A DNA stretch of 64,000 nucleotides from Agapanthus africanus (lineage: Eukaryota; Streptophyta; Magnoliopsida; Asparagales; Amaryllidaceae). The translations under genes were made by a program, and so were the position numbers. Within the stretch, counting starts at the first letter, position 1. Every line of letters starts with the position of its first letter. Shown in pieces: positions 50,173 to 62,100 of this stretch. The DNA lies in the NCBI GenBank assembly GCA_030015575.1, contig JASDDO010000026.1:453011096-453075095 (forward strand). The letters run 5' to 3'. The notes beneath the pieces are model-generated. The model ran no database searches, had not been told where the DNA came from, and was given only the letters and a program-made list of their open reading frames with translations.

Positions 50173-52975
50173 GTAGCGACCATATCACGCCTTAATCAAG
50201 ATAATAATACGGATTATTGACCGAACCCGCTTGTTATACTGAGCTGGGGAACGTTGGTCCCGCTCCAACTTATAATTGTTATAAGACAGAGCAGGAAATA
50301 GGGGATTACCAGAATCCCGTGCCGCCAAAACGAAGAAAGTGCATGTTGATGCATCTCATTCGGGTGTGTTCATTACAAAGAACTGTTTCTCTGTATCCTC
50401 TACGTCCTGGGTATTTGATACCGGATCAGGATCCCAGATATGTAATCAGTTACATAGGGCTACAGAAAGGTAAAGAACTGAGAACGGGTGATAAGTTTCA
50501 TGAGGCAGAAAACGGTGCAAGTGTTGCAGCCAGGTCTGTTGGTCACTGTCACCTTGTATTACCTGAGTACATTGATTCTGAACAAATGCTATTAGATATC
50601 GAACCTGATATACAAAATCATATCTGTCTCTTTATTAGTAAAGAAACCATAAAATTTTGTATTGTTGGATAATGTTTTGAACATTTCCTATATCAAAAGT
50701 TGATCGGTTCAGGCACGTTATCTAAAAGCATTGATGTTCTAAATCAAACTACAGTTTTTAGTATACAGAACACACACAAGAGGAAGAGTTCAGAAATGAA
50801 CGAATCCTTCTTGAGGTATTGTAGACTAGGTCATATCAATGCGACCCGACTAGCTGAAGTTACATAAAGATGCATATTTAAATCAGTTTTAATTTACATC
50901 TTGTGAAACTTGCCAGTCATGTCACAAAGATAAGATGACCATAGCTCCGTTTACTGGAAACAGAGAAAGAGTTAGTGAACTCTTGGGATGATACATGTTG
51001 ATGTATGTAGGTCCCCTGTCTACACATGCCAAGACCGGTTCTTTGTACTTCATTACATTCTCTGATGATCTCTCAAGATTCAGACATATGTTCCTGTTGA
51101 AACACAAGTCCGAACCTTTTGAGATATTCATAGAATATAAGTTAGAAGTAGAGAACCAAAATACGGGTAAAAGTATTATGTCCTTAGATGTGATCAAGGA
51201 GGAGAATACTTGAGCACGGTATTCCTGGATTATTCTAAAGGAGAATGAGATTCTCTCTCAGCATTACTCCTCCGTATACACCATTGCACGATGGTATATC
51301 GGGGCGGAGCAGATACACCCTATTTGATATGGTGTGCTCTATGATGAGTACTACTGAGTTACCTATTTCCTTTTGGAAGTTATGCACTTATGAAGTTGCA
51401 TACCTATTGAATAGGGTTCCGATCAAATCAGTTGCCTACCACTTCATATGTGATATGGAAATGGAAGAGCCCATATCTTAAGTTAGTTAAGATTTGGGGT
51501 TGTCCGGCCGATGTCTAAAAGCAAAATCCGGAAAAGCTCGAGGCAAGGTCTGTTATGTAGAACTGGAAATGTTCCAGCTATACAAACTGCAGTTGATGAT
51601 TTGATAAAACCAAAGGATTCAATAGTTACCAACGAACCTCAGCCTCTCCGCCGATCTAGTAGGGTTCCTCACCCACCTGAGAGATACTTCGGTCTCTCTA
51701 TGACAGTGGGAGCGAGGATTGCATCATGAGATGATGAACCAACTAGTTTCGAGCTGGCCATCAGGAGTGAGACTCTGTAAGAATGGCTGGATGCTTAGCG
51801 ATCTGAGATGGAATAGCGATCTGAGATGGAATCCATGTACACCAACAAAGTATAGACTTTGGTTGCTATATCTGAAGTGTTAAATCCCCATCAGGAGCAA
51901 GTATATCTTGAGAAGATTACTTGGTGTAGATGGAAAAGTTGAGACTTTCAAAACTAGACTTGTTAAAGGTTTTCGTCATCGACCAGGCGTGGATAATGAT
52001 GAAACCTTTTCCAGTGGCTATGCTTAAGTCCATCCGGATCCTACTTGCCACAGCTACATACCATGACTACGATATCTGGCGGTTGGGTGTCATGACATCT
52101 TTTCTAAACGATGTTTTAGAAGAGAGCGTCTATAAGTACACAGCCAGAATGCCTCGTAGACAGTGGGAGCAGCGGAAACGTGTGCAAGATGTTTTATGTG
52201 AAAAAGCAGGCATCGCGGAGTTGGAACATCTGTTTTGATGTGGTAGTCAAATAGTTTGACTTCATCAAAAGGGTAGATGAACCTTGTATATACAAAAGGG
52301 TAGTAGGGAGTATGGTGGTGATCCTCATAGAGTACGTGGATGACATACTCTTGATAGGGAAGGAGTTTCCTATGCTACGCTCGATCAATCTCCGCTTATC
52401 ACAATGATTCTCCATATAGGATCGAAGTGATACCTCCTAAATCCTGGATTTTGGATCCATGAGAATGATCTAATTGGATGTTAGGAGACTCACTAGTTGT
52501 CGTGAGATGGTATCAGTTGATCCTGGGGAGAATCACTGGAAAGGTTCCACGGTGATAAGGACGACTGAATGTCGGTCACAGGCATTGTCTTTACCCTCGG
52601 TAAAGGGACGGTATGTTGGAAGAGTTCCAAGATAGATACCGTGGCATACTAGACGATAAAGACAGGATACATCGCTACTTAAGATGCTACCAAAGAGGAT
52701 GTTTGGGTGTATATTGGTTCATGAGATGAACTACGTTCCTACCATTGTGAGACAATGGAGTTGTGGCTTATGCCAAGGAACGCCGGTCCCATCAGTGATC
52801 CAGACATATTCTAAGGCAGTGTCACCTGATCATGGAGATGGTTGATCTCCAAGGGATCAAGGTTAGGAGAGTAGACTCAGAGGACAACACGGCGGATCCA
52901 CTCACAAAGGCCTTTTCCCAGAGAGAGACTATTATGGGATGGTTGAGTATGAGATACTACAACCACAGCTATCAG
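50173..52975 (+). pseudogene. Element B pol remnant (protease to RNase H), gag deleted
   Basis: It is colinear with the A remnant and shares its lesions: no gag, TGA in integrase (50989-50991), and the ~130-bp deletion with junction near 51557-51570. The RT is also frame-disrupted in common with A. The protease active site is still DTGSGSQIC. The RT motif YVDDILLIG is visible at about 52335-52360. An extra duplication of AGCGATCTGAGATGGAAT near 51797-51835 is private to B. It encodes no functional enzyme. Confidence 0.87.
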
Positions 52976-52999
52976 ATGGCCCTAGTGCAAGTGGGAGAT

Positions 53000-55043
53000 T
53001 GTTATTTATATGTATGCCCTAGAGGCCATTACTATACATAGGATGTATATTGTAGTGGATGCTTGGACATATATAGGAAGGACTTTCTTGCTCGACATGA
53101 TAGTATGCTATCTGGTTGCTCTTTACCTTAACGTGTACACTGATTGTCTCTCTGTTACATGTTGGTAAAGCCCTTAGGATGTGTACTTGACTACCAGGAC
53201 TATGATGCGGATCATACTAGTGGGGACATGGTAGTCCATAAGTACATCCTTCAAGGTCCCTAGTCGTGGGTGTATCGAGACGGGGCATCGATATACCAGA
53301 GTAAACTAGCGTATACCTTCTCGACCCATACATATGGGCGATGGATGATCCCATATCCATTGGTGTTTGACATCGGAGATGATATAGGGGTGCTCAGCGG
53401 AGACTGGGTACACTGGACGGACTCGCCGAGAACTCCCAGATGGTATTATACCTTACGTTAGATGGCAGTTCTCTGGTGACACTAGTACAGAGTAGTCTGT
53501 TGACCCGAGATCGTCATAGAGTCTTGTGTGGTTCCCACTGTGCTTTGATTTCCACCTTACCACGTCCAAGAGGGCGTGCAAAATGGTGGTTTTTGGGTAC
53601 AGTCCCGAATCACATGGAGGCAATGAGCGATAAGAGGGGATTCATCTCTCCCGGTATAGGGAGTTGATGTTGCACTGTGTTCGATTGGCTATAACCGGAA
53701 ATCCCTGGCCAGGGTTACTGAGATTTACTGGTAAGTGTTACCTGTAGTTTCTCGAACTGTTATAGACCTCATATCGACACGACTTATCGAGCTATTGGGG
53801 TCTGACGTTTACCACCCCTAGGCGAGATATGCGACATATCAGACGACGAGACCGGACTGTACGGTAAGTGTTACTGGTTGGATTCACAGGAGTATGAGCG
53901 GGCTTGCTCATCGATCTTCTGATCGCTCAATACCCGGGTGGCCGTTACGTTTAGCAGACCGCTTGCGGCTTGTGGGTGTTTGATATGATCATCACCTGCT
54001 GCCGGCGTATTGACGAGTCTTTAGAGTCCTACACAGAGGTTTCCTGGCTCAAGCGAAACGAAATAGGAGCGCATATGAGATATGTGCGGGACCGAGAATA
54101 ATGCATGTATGTGATACCGTATTCTATTCTCACGATGAATGTATCGAATGGTTGTATGTGATATAACCTAGTTATCGAATCAAGGATTGATTCGATAAGC
54201 CGATACATTGGATATTAGTCGGTTATATGCGATATGACCGGATCGTTAAATCAAGCGTTTATTTAATGATTTAATGCATAATTATATATTTGATATATTA
54301 CTTTGCGTTAACTAGTATTGGTTCACTTAAATTGGATTTTCTCACTTGATGTACACAAGTTGTATATGTGATATACTTTTGTGCATTTGTTTGTATCATG
54401 TTTGATGATACATGCAAACTTGGGTTTGTGTAAAGAATTAAACCATGGTTATGTTAATGGTTAGGGTTTTGATTTACTTACTTATTCATTTATTTATTTA
54501 TTCATTAATTCATTTTGGGCAAAAATGAAATGGTGGCTTAGTTTGTTTTGTAGTTGAAGCTTCATGAAGCTTTGACTAAGTGACCATTTTGTCTTCATGT
54601 CCTAACTCTAACCATTCAACTAAACCCTAGTTAATTCTCTACACTAAACCATGGTTGAGATTATGATAAGTATCATTTTATTTCATATTTTAAAAATACT
54701 CATCATATTATCTTCTTCTTCTTCTCTTTCTTCAACAAGAAGAGAGCTTGCTACCATCAATGGCAACATGAGAAAAAGAGTGAGAAATCCTATTCTAAAG
54801 TGAACCCACTTCCTTTTTTTTCATCCTCTACCACTTGCCAAGTAGTATAGGGTGTTTTCTTCACAAGTTTCATGACTTGGTGAAGTTCGAGTTTGATCTT
54901 GAGTTGCCTCGACGTAGATCATCTTCGGCATCGAAGTCGACGACCTAGCCCGCCCATTTCTCCGATGAAGCCGACGCTAGAGCCCGGGATCCGATGATCG
55001 CAGCGAGGGGACTTCATCACGGAGCTATGGAGGTGGAGGACCG
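53000..55043 (+). repeat. Element B 3' LTR, cut by element D
   Basis: It starts TGTTATTTATATG after the polypurine tract CAAGTGGGAGAT (52988-52999). It matches 34661-36703 with about 2-3% differences. It stops at GGAGGACCG, where D begins; in the 5' LTR the sequence goes on GATCTACAAAGG. GACCG (55039-55043) is the expected left TSD of D. Confidence 0.9.
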
Positions 55044-57121
55044 TGTTAGTGTATATGCCCTAGAGGCCATTACTGTATCATACTAGTTTGTATATTACTT
55101 AATGGAAGCTTGGGATATTCACCTTGTATAAACAATCTTGCTCAATATAGTAGTATGCTACTTGGTTTGTTTCTACTTCAATGTGTACTTGTGTTTATTT
55201 CAGTATATCACTTATACACATTAGTGGAGCCCTTAGGATCTTTGCTTGATTACCAGCGTTGTGATGGCAGTCACACTAGTGGGGGCTGGGTAATCTATAG
55301 GCACATCCTTTTACAGGTCCCTAGTCGTAGGACTATCGAGACAGGGCATCGATACTCCGGAGTAGACTAGCGTATGCGCTTCTCATCCCAGTGTGGGAGA
55401 TGGTCTGTCCCACAGCCATCAGTACGTCGTACTGGAGATAGTATACGGGTGCTCGTTGGGTTACGAGTACACTGGACAGGACTCGTCGGGAACTGACAGG
55501 TTGGTATTATACCTATCGTCAGTTATCAGTTCCCAGGTGACATGAGTACAGCTTAGTCCGCTGACTTGACACTGACACTTCGCCTCGAGTGTGTTCCCAC
55601 TGCACTTTGATCACTACCCTACCACGGCTCAAAGGAGTCGTGCAAACAGGTGGTGGTTGGGTGCAGTCCCGAAGCACTTGGAGGCAGTGACGGTTAGACA
55701 GGATTCGTCTCTCCCGGTATTGGGGGTTGACATCGCGCTGTGTCTAGGAGAGCCATTACACGAGTAGTCCCTGGCCAGGGCAAGCGAGATATACTGGTAG
55801 GTTTCCAGTGTTATCTCAGGGTGTTTTGGGCTTCACTCCGACACGACTTGTACCGCTATTGGGGGACTGACGTTTTACCGCCCCCTAGGCCCGCCATGCG
55901 ATGTATCAGACGAACAGACCGGACTGTACGGAGAATGTCACATTCAGACTCAGTAGGAGTTCAGATGGGGTTTCACCTCGTCAGCCTTCTTGTCGGCATC
56001 TACCTGGGGACCGTTACGCACAGCTAGTGCCGCTTGCGGTCTGTGGTTAAACCCACTGCCAGCGTAGTGTCGAGTCTTTAGAGTCCCACACAGAGGGTAT
56101 TCGCCTCTGGGCAAAATTGAGTGGAGGTCGCATGGTTTTGCGACAGGGTTCGTTCTCATCCGCGCACTTGTGCACGTTTGGAGTCCGGACGGATTATACT
56201 GGCAGGCTCTGGTTTGAGCCAGATACTGGTATATGTTTTGGGGGTTGCTTTTTATTCTTGGTATTCTTGTTCCTCGGAACGAGAATGCAGGTGTGTATGC
56301 ACAGTTGCTTGAGGCGGAGAATGAGGTTTTTCATTAGGGTTTCGGATCGGGTGCGTATGCACAGTTGACAGTTATCTTTTTCCAAACCCTAATGGATTTG
56401 TATATTATCTATTAATAATAGTAATTAAATGAGAATTATGTTATGGTTGATTTTTTGTTGACTTGTTGACCTTGGTTGACTTGTTGACCTTTGACCACCA
56501 TCATGCTTTGAAGATCCTCCTTGATTCATGCTTACACTTCATTTAAAGAAGCATGATAGTGGTCATTCCTAAAATAACCATCAACTATTCTTATTTCAAT
56601 TATTATCATTTAGATAATTCTTTTCTTTTTGCAATATGGTTGCAAGAAAGAGAAAATATTGCTCATTCTATCATTCTCACTCTCTCTCCTCATTTCATCT
56701 TCTTCTTCCTCTTGAAAAGAGAAACCTTCTCATGTGTTGAGAATCATTCTCTTTAGATAGAAAAGCAAACCCTAATCACTCTCTACTCATTCTAGGATGA
56801 AGGTTTAGCAAGCCGGAAACCCTAGTTCACTCAAAGATCGAGGAAGAGCCCAAAGTCGAACCTTCGAGGTGGATCCATCTTCGACGGGAGAAGGCGACGA
56901 AAAGAGAACCATCAACCTCTACAAGGTTTGAAGAAGAAGGAGTTCAAGTTTAGGTATAACCATCTTCCATAGTAGCTAACTCTCTTTAGCTTGTTAACTA
57001 GTTTTAGTTTAGACAACGATCCCGACAAAGTTTAGTCCATGTTGCCTCTTGCGATAAAAATTCGTTTTTTATACCGTTTCCGCCTCCCCGTAAGTACCGG
57101 GGGTCGCAATATGGACTTACA
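55044..57121 (+). repeat. Element D 5' LTR (2078 bp)
   Basis: It runs from TGTTAGTGTATATGCCC to TATGGACTTACA, next to the primer site. It shares with the A LTR short conserved blocks such as GAGTCTTTAGAGTCC and CCGCTTGCGG, and the hairpin GGGAACTGA/TCAGTTCCC (55488-55496 and 55526-55534). A GTAAGT near its end (57090-57095) could be a splice donor, though nothing beyond the motif supports this. Confidence 0.92.
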
Positions 57122-59130
57122 GTGGTATCAGAGCCTAACTAAACTTAAACTAGCTTGGTAGTGAAGTGTAACGAAGTTCGGAACCGAAAAATCGCAAAAC
57201 CGGAAAAACGAAAACCTAACTTTCTGTTGAATTTTTTTTTCTGCTCAAAATGAAAAACTTTATACTTGTAAAATCGTCTCAGGGTTTTCTAAGAACACAC
57301 AAGAAAAACGATATCATGTTTCCTCCAAACCGCCGCGCTTCCGCGGCCTCACCTACTCATCGGGCCGCGGAACCGCCGCAAGTTGGTGTCTTCTTTGCAT
57401 CGTTTTTCGTGCAGTGTTCTTCTGTGTTGGTTTTGGGATTTTTAAGATATATTATATGTACCCAGATTTTCCATAACTGAAATTCACTTTTGGGGTCCTA
57501 TAATTCCGTATTTTTTTCCGAACTTCACTGCACTTTGGCTATGTTGGTTATATCTGTGATGTTTGCATGTATTGAACGTCGGCTAATCGCTATAAGTCGA
57601 TTAGTCGGGGTTATACATGATCTGTAATGTTCTGGAATGTGTATATGAATGTGTTGGACTGTCGCGGGTGAATAGCCGGGGTGGATGTGAGATGAGCTTT
57701 TGTTTTTCTTTCATTCATTGTAAATGTAAATTGATGTAATTATATTATTTGTTTGGCCGCACAACCGGGTCGGGGTTGTAGCCGTCATTGTATAATTCCT
57801 TTTACTGTTTTTGCTCCTAGGATAGACCCATGGTGGGGTGCACAAACTACCGGGAACATGGAGGGTAGTTTGCCGCACCCGTAGGGGTCTTGGGTGGGGT
57901 ATTTGCTATTCACCGCGACCGTGTTATCCGCTTTTCGTTTCAGGCTCGAAAGGAATGCGGATTGCTAGTATATCCAATGTATTCATCTGTGATCTGTAAT
58001 GTCTATCATTGCTTTCTATTTAGGCGTTGCTTATGTTTTACAGCCGCGCTAGCCCAGCCCCCGCTCTGTCGTTAGTTAAGTAACCTAACGAGTGATGACG
58101 GGACCCCGTGGCGAATGCGAATGGCATAAGCGTACGTCATATTTTGGTTGTTTTCTGCAATGGTAGGAATTAAATGATGGGACGCATTAAAAGAACTAAT
58201 GCAAGAATATCACGCATTAAAAGAACTAATGCAAGATAATAAACCAAGTTTAAGTCGATGGAACACTTTCGAAAAACCACTCGGTTCTTTTCAAAACTAA
58301 CTTTTAAATGCGGAGCCTGAGCCACTCCTTCTAAAAGCTATCTCGTTCCATCGATTATATCAAGTTCACTACGTTCACGGTTTTACCAAAACCATTCGTA
58401 GCCCTCCGTCGTTTCGCATGAATAGGCAATAGTATTCAAGCTGTGTATTTTGGCCAAAGTCAAGGCACAGTGATTGGTAGCTATTGGGTGTTCATGTGTA
58501 GCATAGATAGATGCGTTGGTTTGGGACAGTCGTGCTGCCATTTTGGCCAAAGTCAAGGGTATGTACGGATGGATCCAAATTAACCTGGAAAGTGACGGGA
58601 AGAACTTGACATGTGACTTATGATATTTTGGCCAAAGTCAAGGTCATAAGAGCATGGGGCAAAAATTCACATCGGGAGTTTCATAAGTACTGAAACTTGC
58701 TAGATTTGCATACCATTTGGAGTGTGATGATTATGGTAGGATTCCTTCATTTTCGTCACGCGATGATATTTGGATCCCGATCCGACTGTGAGTATATGCT
58801 ACTCCTCGGGAAATTTCTCACTAAACGATCAATGCTATAAACCTAGTAGGTGCCTAGAAAGGTGTTAGCGGGGCTACGCCCCCAGGGAAAAGAGGTTCTT
58901 AAATTAAGGAACTTCGCGAAAGCGTTGGAAAACCTCCCTCGAAGTACCGACACTGGCCTGGCTGAACGGTTAAGCAAGTATTGTACGGTGGGATTGATCC
59001 CGGCTAATTCTTCCTTTGTGGTTTGAGGAGGGATTCGAGAGACAGTGGGAGCCATCCTGTTTAGACAAATTAAAAACCATTCTAAACTTGCAAGAGCATC
59101 GTGCTAAGTGTTTCTTCTCTCCCCCTGCAG
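57122..59130 (+). other. Element D leader with primer site and structured RNA domain
   Basis: TGGTATCAGAGC is at 57123-57134. The GC-rich double dyad is at 57330-57379 (TTCCGCGGCC/GGCCGCGGAA). The hairpin TCGTTAG/CTAACGA is near 58069-58091. GGTTTT-ACC-AAAACC is at 58379-58393. The three spaced hairpins have apices at 58449-58465, 58542-58558 and 58627-58643. The end is a pyrimidine tract with CAG at 59109-59130, a plausible 3' splice site 14 bases before the start codon. Confidence 0.8.
58379..58670 (+). other. Structured leader domain of element D: one small and three large hairpins
   Basis: This is the same layout as in A but with largely different stem sequences: GGTTTT-ACC-AAAACC, then tips TTTGGC-CAAA-GTCAAGG at 58449, 58542 and 58627. 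Hairpin 1 has inner arms CTGTG/CACAG and outer arms CATGAA/TTCATG and CAATAG/CTATTG. Hairpin 3 has CTTATGA/TCATAAG. Stem pairing is kept where the bases have changed. Confidence 0.75.
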
Positions 59131-59143
59131 CGACCAAATCGAA

Positions 59144-62100
59144 ATGACTGGACTTAAGTTACTTCTAGATAAAAACATATTGACAGGGCCAAACTACAAA
59201 GATTGGCTCAGGAATGTCAAATTGGCAATCTCTTACGACAAGCTGGGGTATCTTCTTACCAGCAAAGCTCCCCCCGTCCCAGGTCCCACCTCCAGCGTCG
59301 CGGATAAGGAAATCCGTAAGACTTGGGAGATTGACAGCGCGAAGGCCAGATGCCTCGTACTTGCCTCGATGGACAACGACCATCAGAGGAGGCACGAGAA
59401 TATGGATTTGGAATCCATATTTCTTCATACAAAAGAACTGTATGGAGAGCAGTCTCGTATCGCAAGATACGAAGTGTCGAAGAAGTTATTTTCGACTAAG
59501 TTGGCCGTCGGATCATCGGTAGCGGACCACGTGCTTAAGATGATTGGCTACACTGAGGAGCTCGCGGAACTTGGGACCACGTTGGATAGTGAACTCTACA
59601 CAGATATAATTCTCCAGTCCCTTCCATCCACTTACGCCCAGTTCATACTGAATTTCAACTTGCAAGAAAAGGAAGTTGAACTTTCAGAACTCCTCAACCT
59701 GCTGAGGAGCGCAGAGGGCACCCTACAGAAGGGTAGGGATACATCCACTTTGTTTGTAGGAGGATCTTCTTCTTCTAGGTCCAAGGCGAAAGCCAAGGGA
59801 AAGAAGAGGAAAGCCCCCGCCAAACCAAGGGGCGGTGTTAGTAAAGTGGGTGCGAAGGGAAAGGAAAAGGCAACAAAGATAACGGGGAAGCTTGTTGGTA
59901 AAGAGGAATGCTTCTATTGTCACAAGAGTGGACACTGGAAGAAAGATTGCAGGGCTTGGAAAGCCAGGACACAGGAACTGAAGCAGGTTGCGGCTTCAGC
60001 TTCAGGTGTGTATGTTATTGAAAACTGTCTATCTATAAACTCTACTTCCTGGGTATTGGATACCGGATCAGGATCTCATATCTGTAATTCTTTGCAGGCG
60101 TTGAGAAACCGTAGGGTTTTGAAGGCAGGTGACATGACCCTCAGAGTTGCGAACGGAGCTAGCATGGATGCTAAAGCCGTGGGGGACTATCACCTAGGAA
60201 TGTCAGATGGACATGTTTTGGTTTTGCGTAATTGCTTTTTTGTACCCAACGCAACTTGTAATATCATTTCTGTATCTTTGGTTTCTAAAGAAGGTTATGA
60301 ATTTGCGTTTGTAAGTAATGTTGTTAACATTCACCTTAATCAAGTTCTGATTGGGTCAGGTACATTGAGCAATGGTATATACGTATTAAACCAACCACAG
60401 ATTTTCAATATCCAGAATACACACAAAAGAAAGTCTCCAGATATCAATCAGACTTTCTTATGGCATTGTAGACTGGGTCACATCAATGAGAGAAGGTTGA
60501 CTAAGTTACATACAGAAGGATATTTGGATCCGTTCGAATATCAATCGTATGCCACTTGTCAATCCTGTCTCAAAGGAAAGATGACAAAGACTCCGTTCAC
60601 TGGACACGGAGTAAGAGCGAGCGAGCTCTTGGGACTCGTACACAGCGACGTGTGCGGTCCAATGTCTACACATGCACGAAGCGGTTATTCTTACTTCATT
60701 ACTTTTGCGGATGATTTTTCAAGATACGGTTATGTCTTCTTAATGAAACATAAGTCCGAAGCTTTTGAAAAATTCCAGGAATTTAAGAATGAAGTAGAAA
60801 AACAGACAGGCAAAAGTATCAAGATTCTAAGATCGGATCGAGGTGGAGAATACTTAAGTGCCGAGTTCCTGAATTATTTAAAAGAGAATGGGATTCTCTC
60901 TCAGCTTACTCCTCCATACACCCCGCAACATAACGGTGTATCGGAGAGACGGAACCGGACCCTATTGGATATGGTACGGTCCATGATGAGTAACGCTGAG
61001 TTACCGCGATCATTCTGGGGGTATGCACTAGAATCAGCTGCGTACCTTTTGAACCGAGTTCCTACTAAGACTGTGCCTACTACACCATATGAGATGTGGT
61101 GTGGGAAGAGACCCCATCTCAGTCACATTAAGACTTGGGGAAGTCCAGCTTTTGTTAAAAAGCAGCATGCGGACAAGCTCGAGGCGCGCTCAGTACTGTG
61201 TAAGTTTGTGGGATATCCAAAGAATTCCAAGGGATATCTCTTCTACTACGAAGAGGAACAAAAAGTTCTTGTTTCTCGTCATGCCCACTTTCTAGAACAT
61301 CAGTTCTTAGAAAAAGAATTAAGTGGGAGCGCAGTAGAACTGGAAGAAATTCCAGAACCACAGACTATTACTGAAAGCTTAGTGGAACCAGAGGGTTCAA
61401 ATGAACAGGACATTCCTACGCCGCTCCGCAGGAGTAGTAGGCAGTCTCATCCGCCCGAGAGATACTACGGTTTTCTCATAGACGGGGATAGAGAGGATTG
61501 CATCATAGATTATGATGAGCCTACTAGCTTCCAGCAGGCCGTTCAGAGCGTTGACTCGGTAAAATGGCTGGATGCAATGCGGACCGAAATGGAGTCCATG
61601 TACACCAACAAAGTATGGACGTTGGACATTGCTCCAGACGGGGTAAAACCCGTAGGATGCAAGTGGATCTTCAAAAGGAAGATTGGTGTAGATGGACAGG
61701 TTGAGACCTATAAAGCTAGACTTGTAGCAAAGGGTTTCCGTCAAAGACCTGGCTTGGACTATGACGAAACCTTTTCTCCAGTTGCTATGCTGAAATCCAT
61801 TCGGATCCTTCTTGCCATTGCTGCCTTCCACGATTATGAGATTTGGCAGATGGACGTAAAGACCGCTTTTCTAAATGGAAATTTAGAGGAGTGTGTCTAT
61901 ATGGATCAGCCAGAGGGTTTCATTCAGAGTGGGAGCAGCGGAAAGGTGTGCAAGTTGCTTAAGTCCATCTATGGACTAAAGCAGGCATCGCGGAGTTGGA
62001 ACATCTGTTTTGATGAGACGGTCAAGGAATTTGACTTTATCAAAAATCCAGATGAACCGTGCATCTATAGTAGATTTGTAGCGAGAACTGTGGTATTCCT

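Noticed and set aside
59108..59143. Longer N-terminus for the element D gag-pol, starting 12 codons upstream
   Set aside because: The upstream start is GTG and the segment is a pyrimidine tract with a splice-acceptor-like CAG; the first ATG is at 59144.
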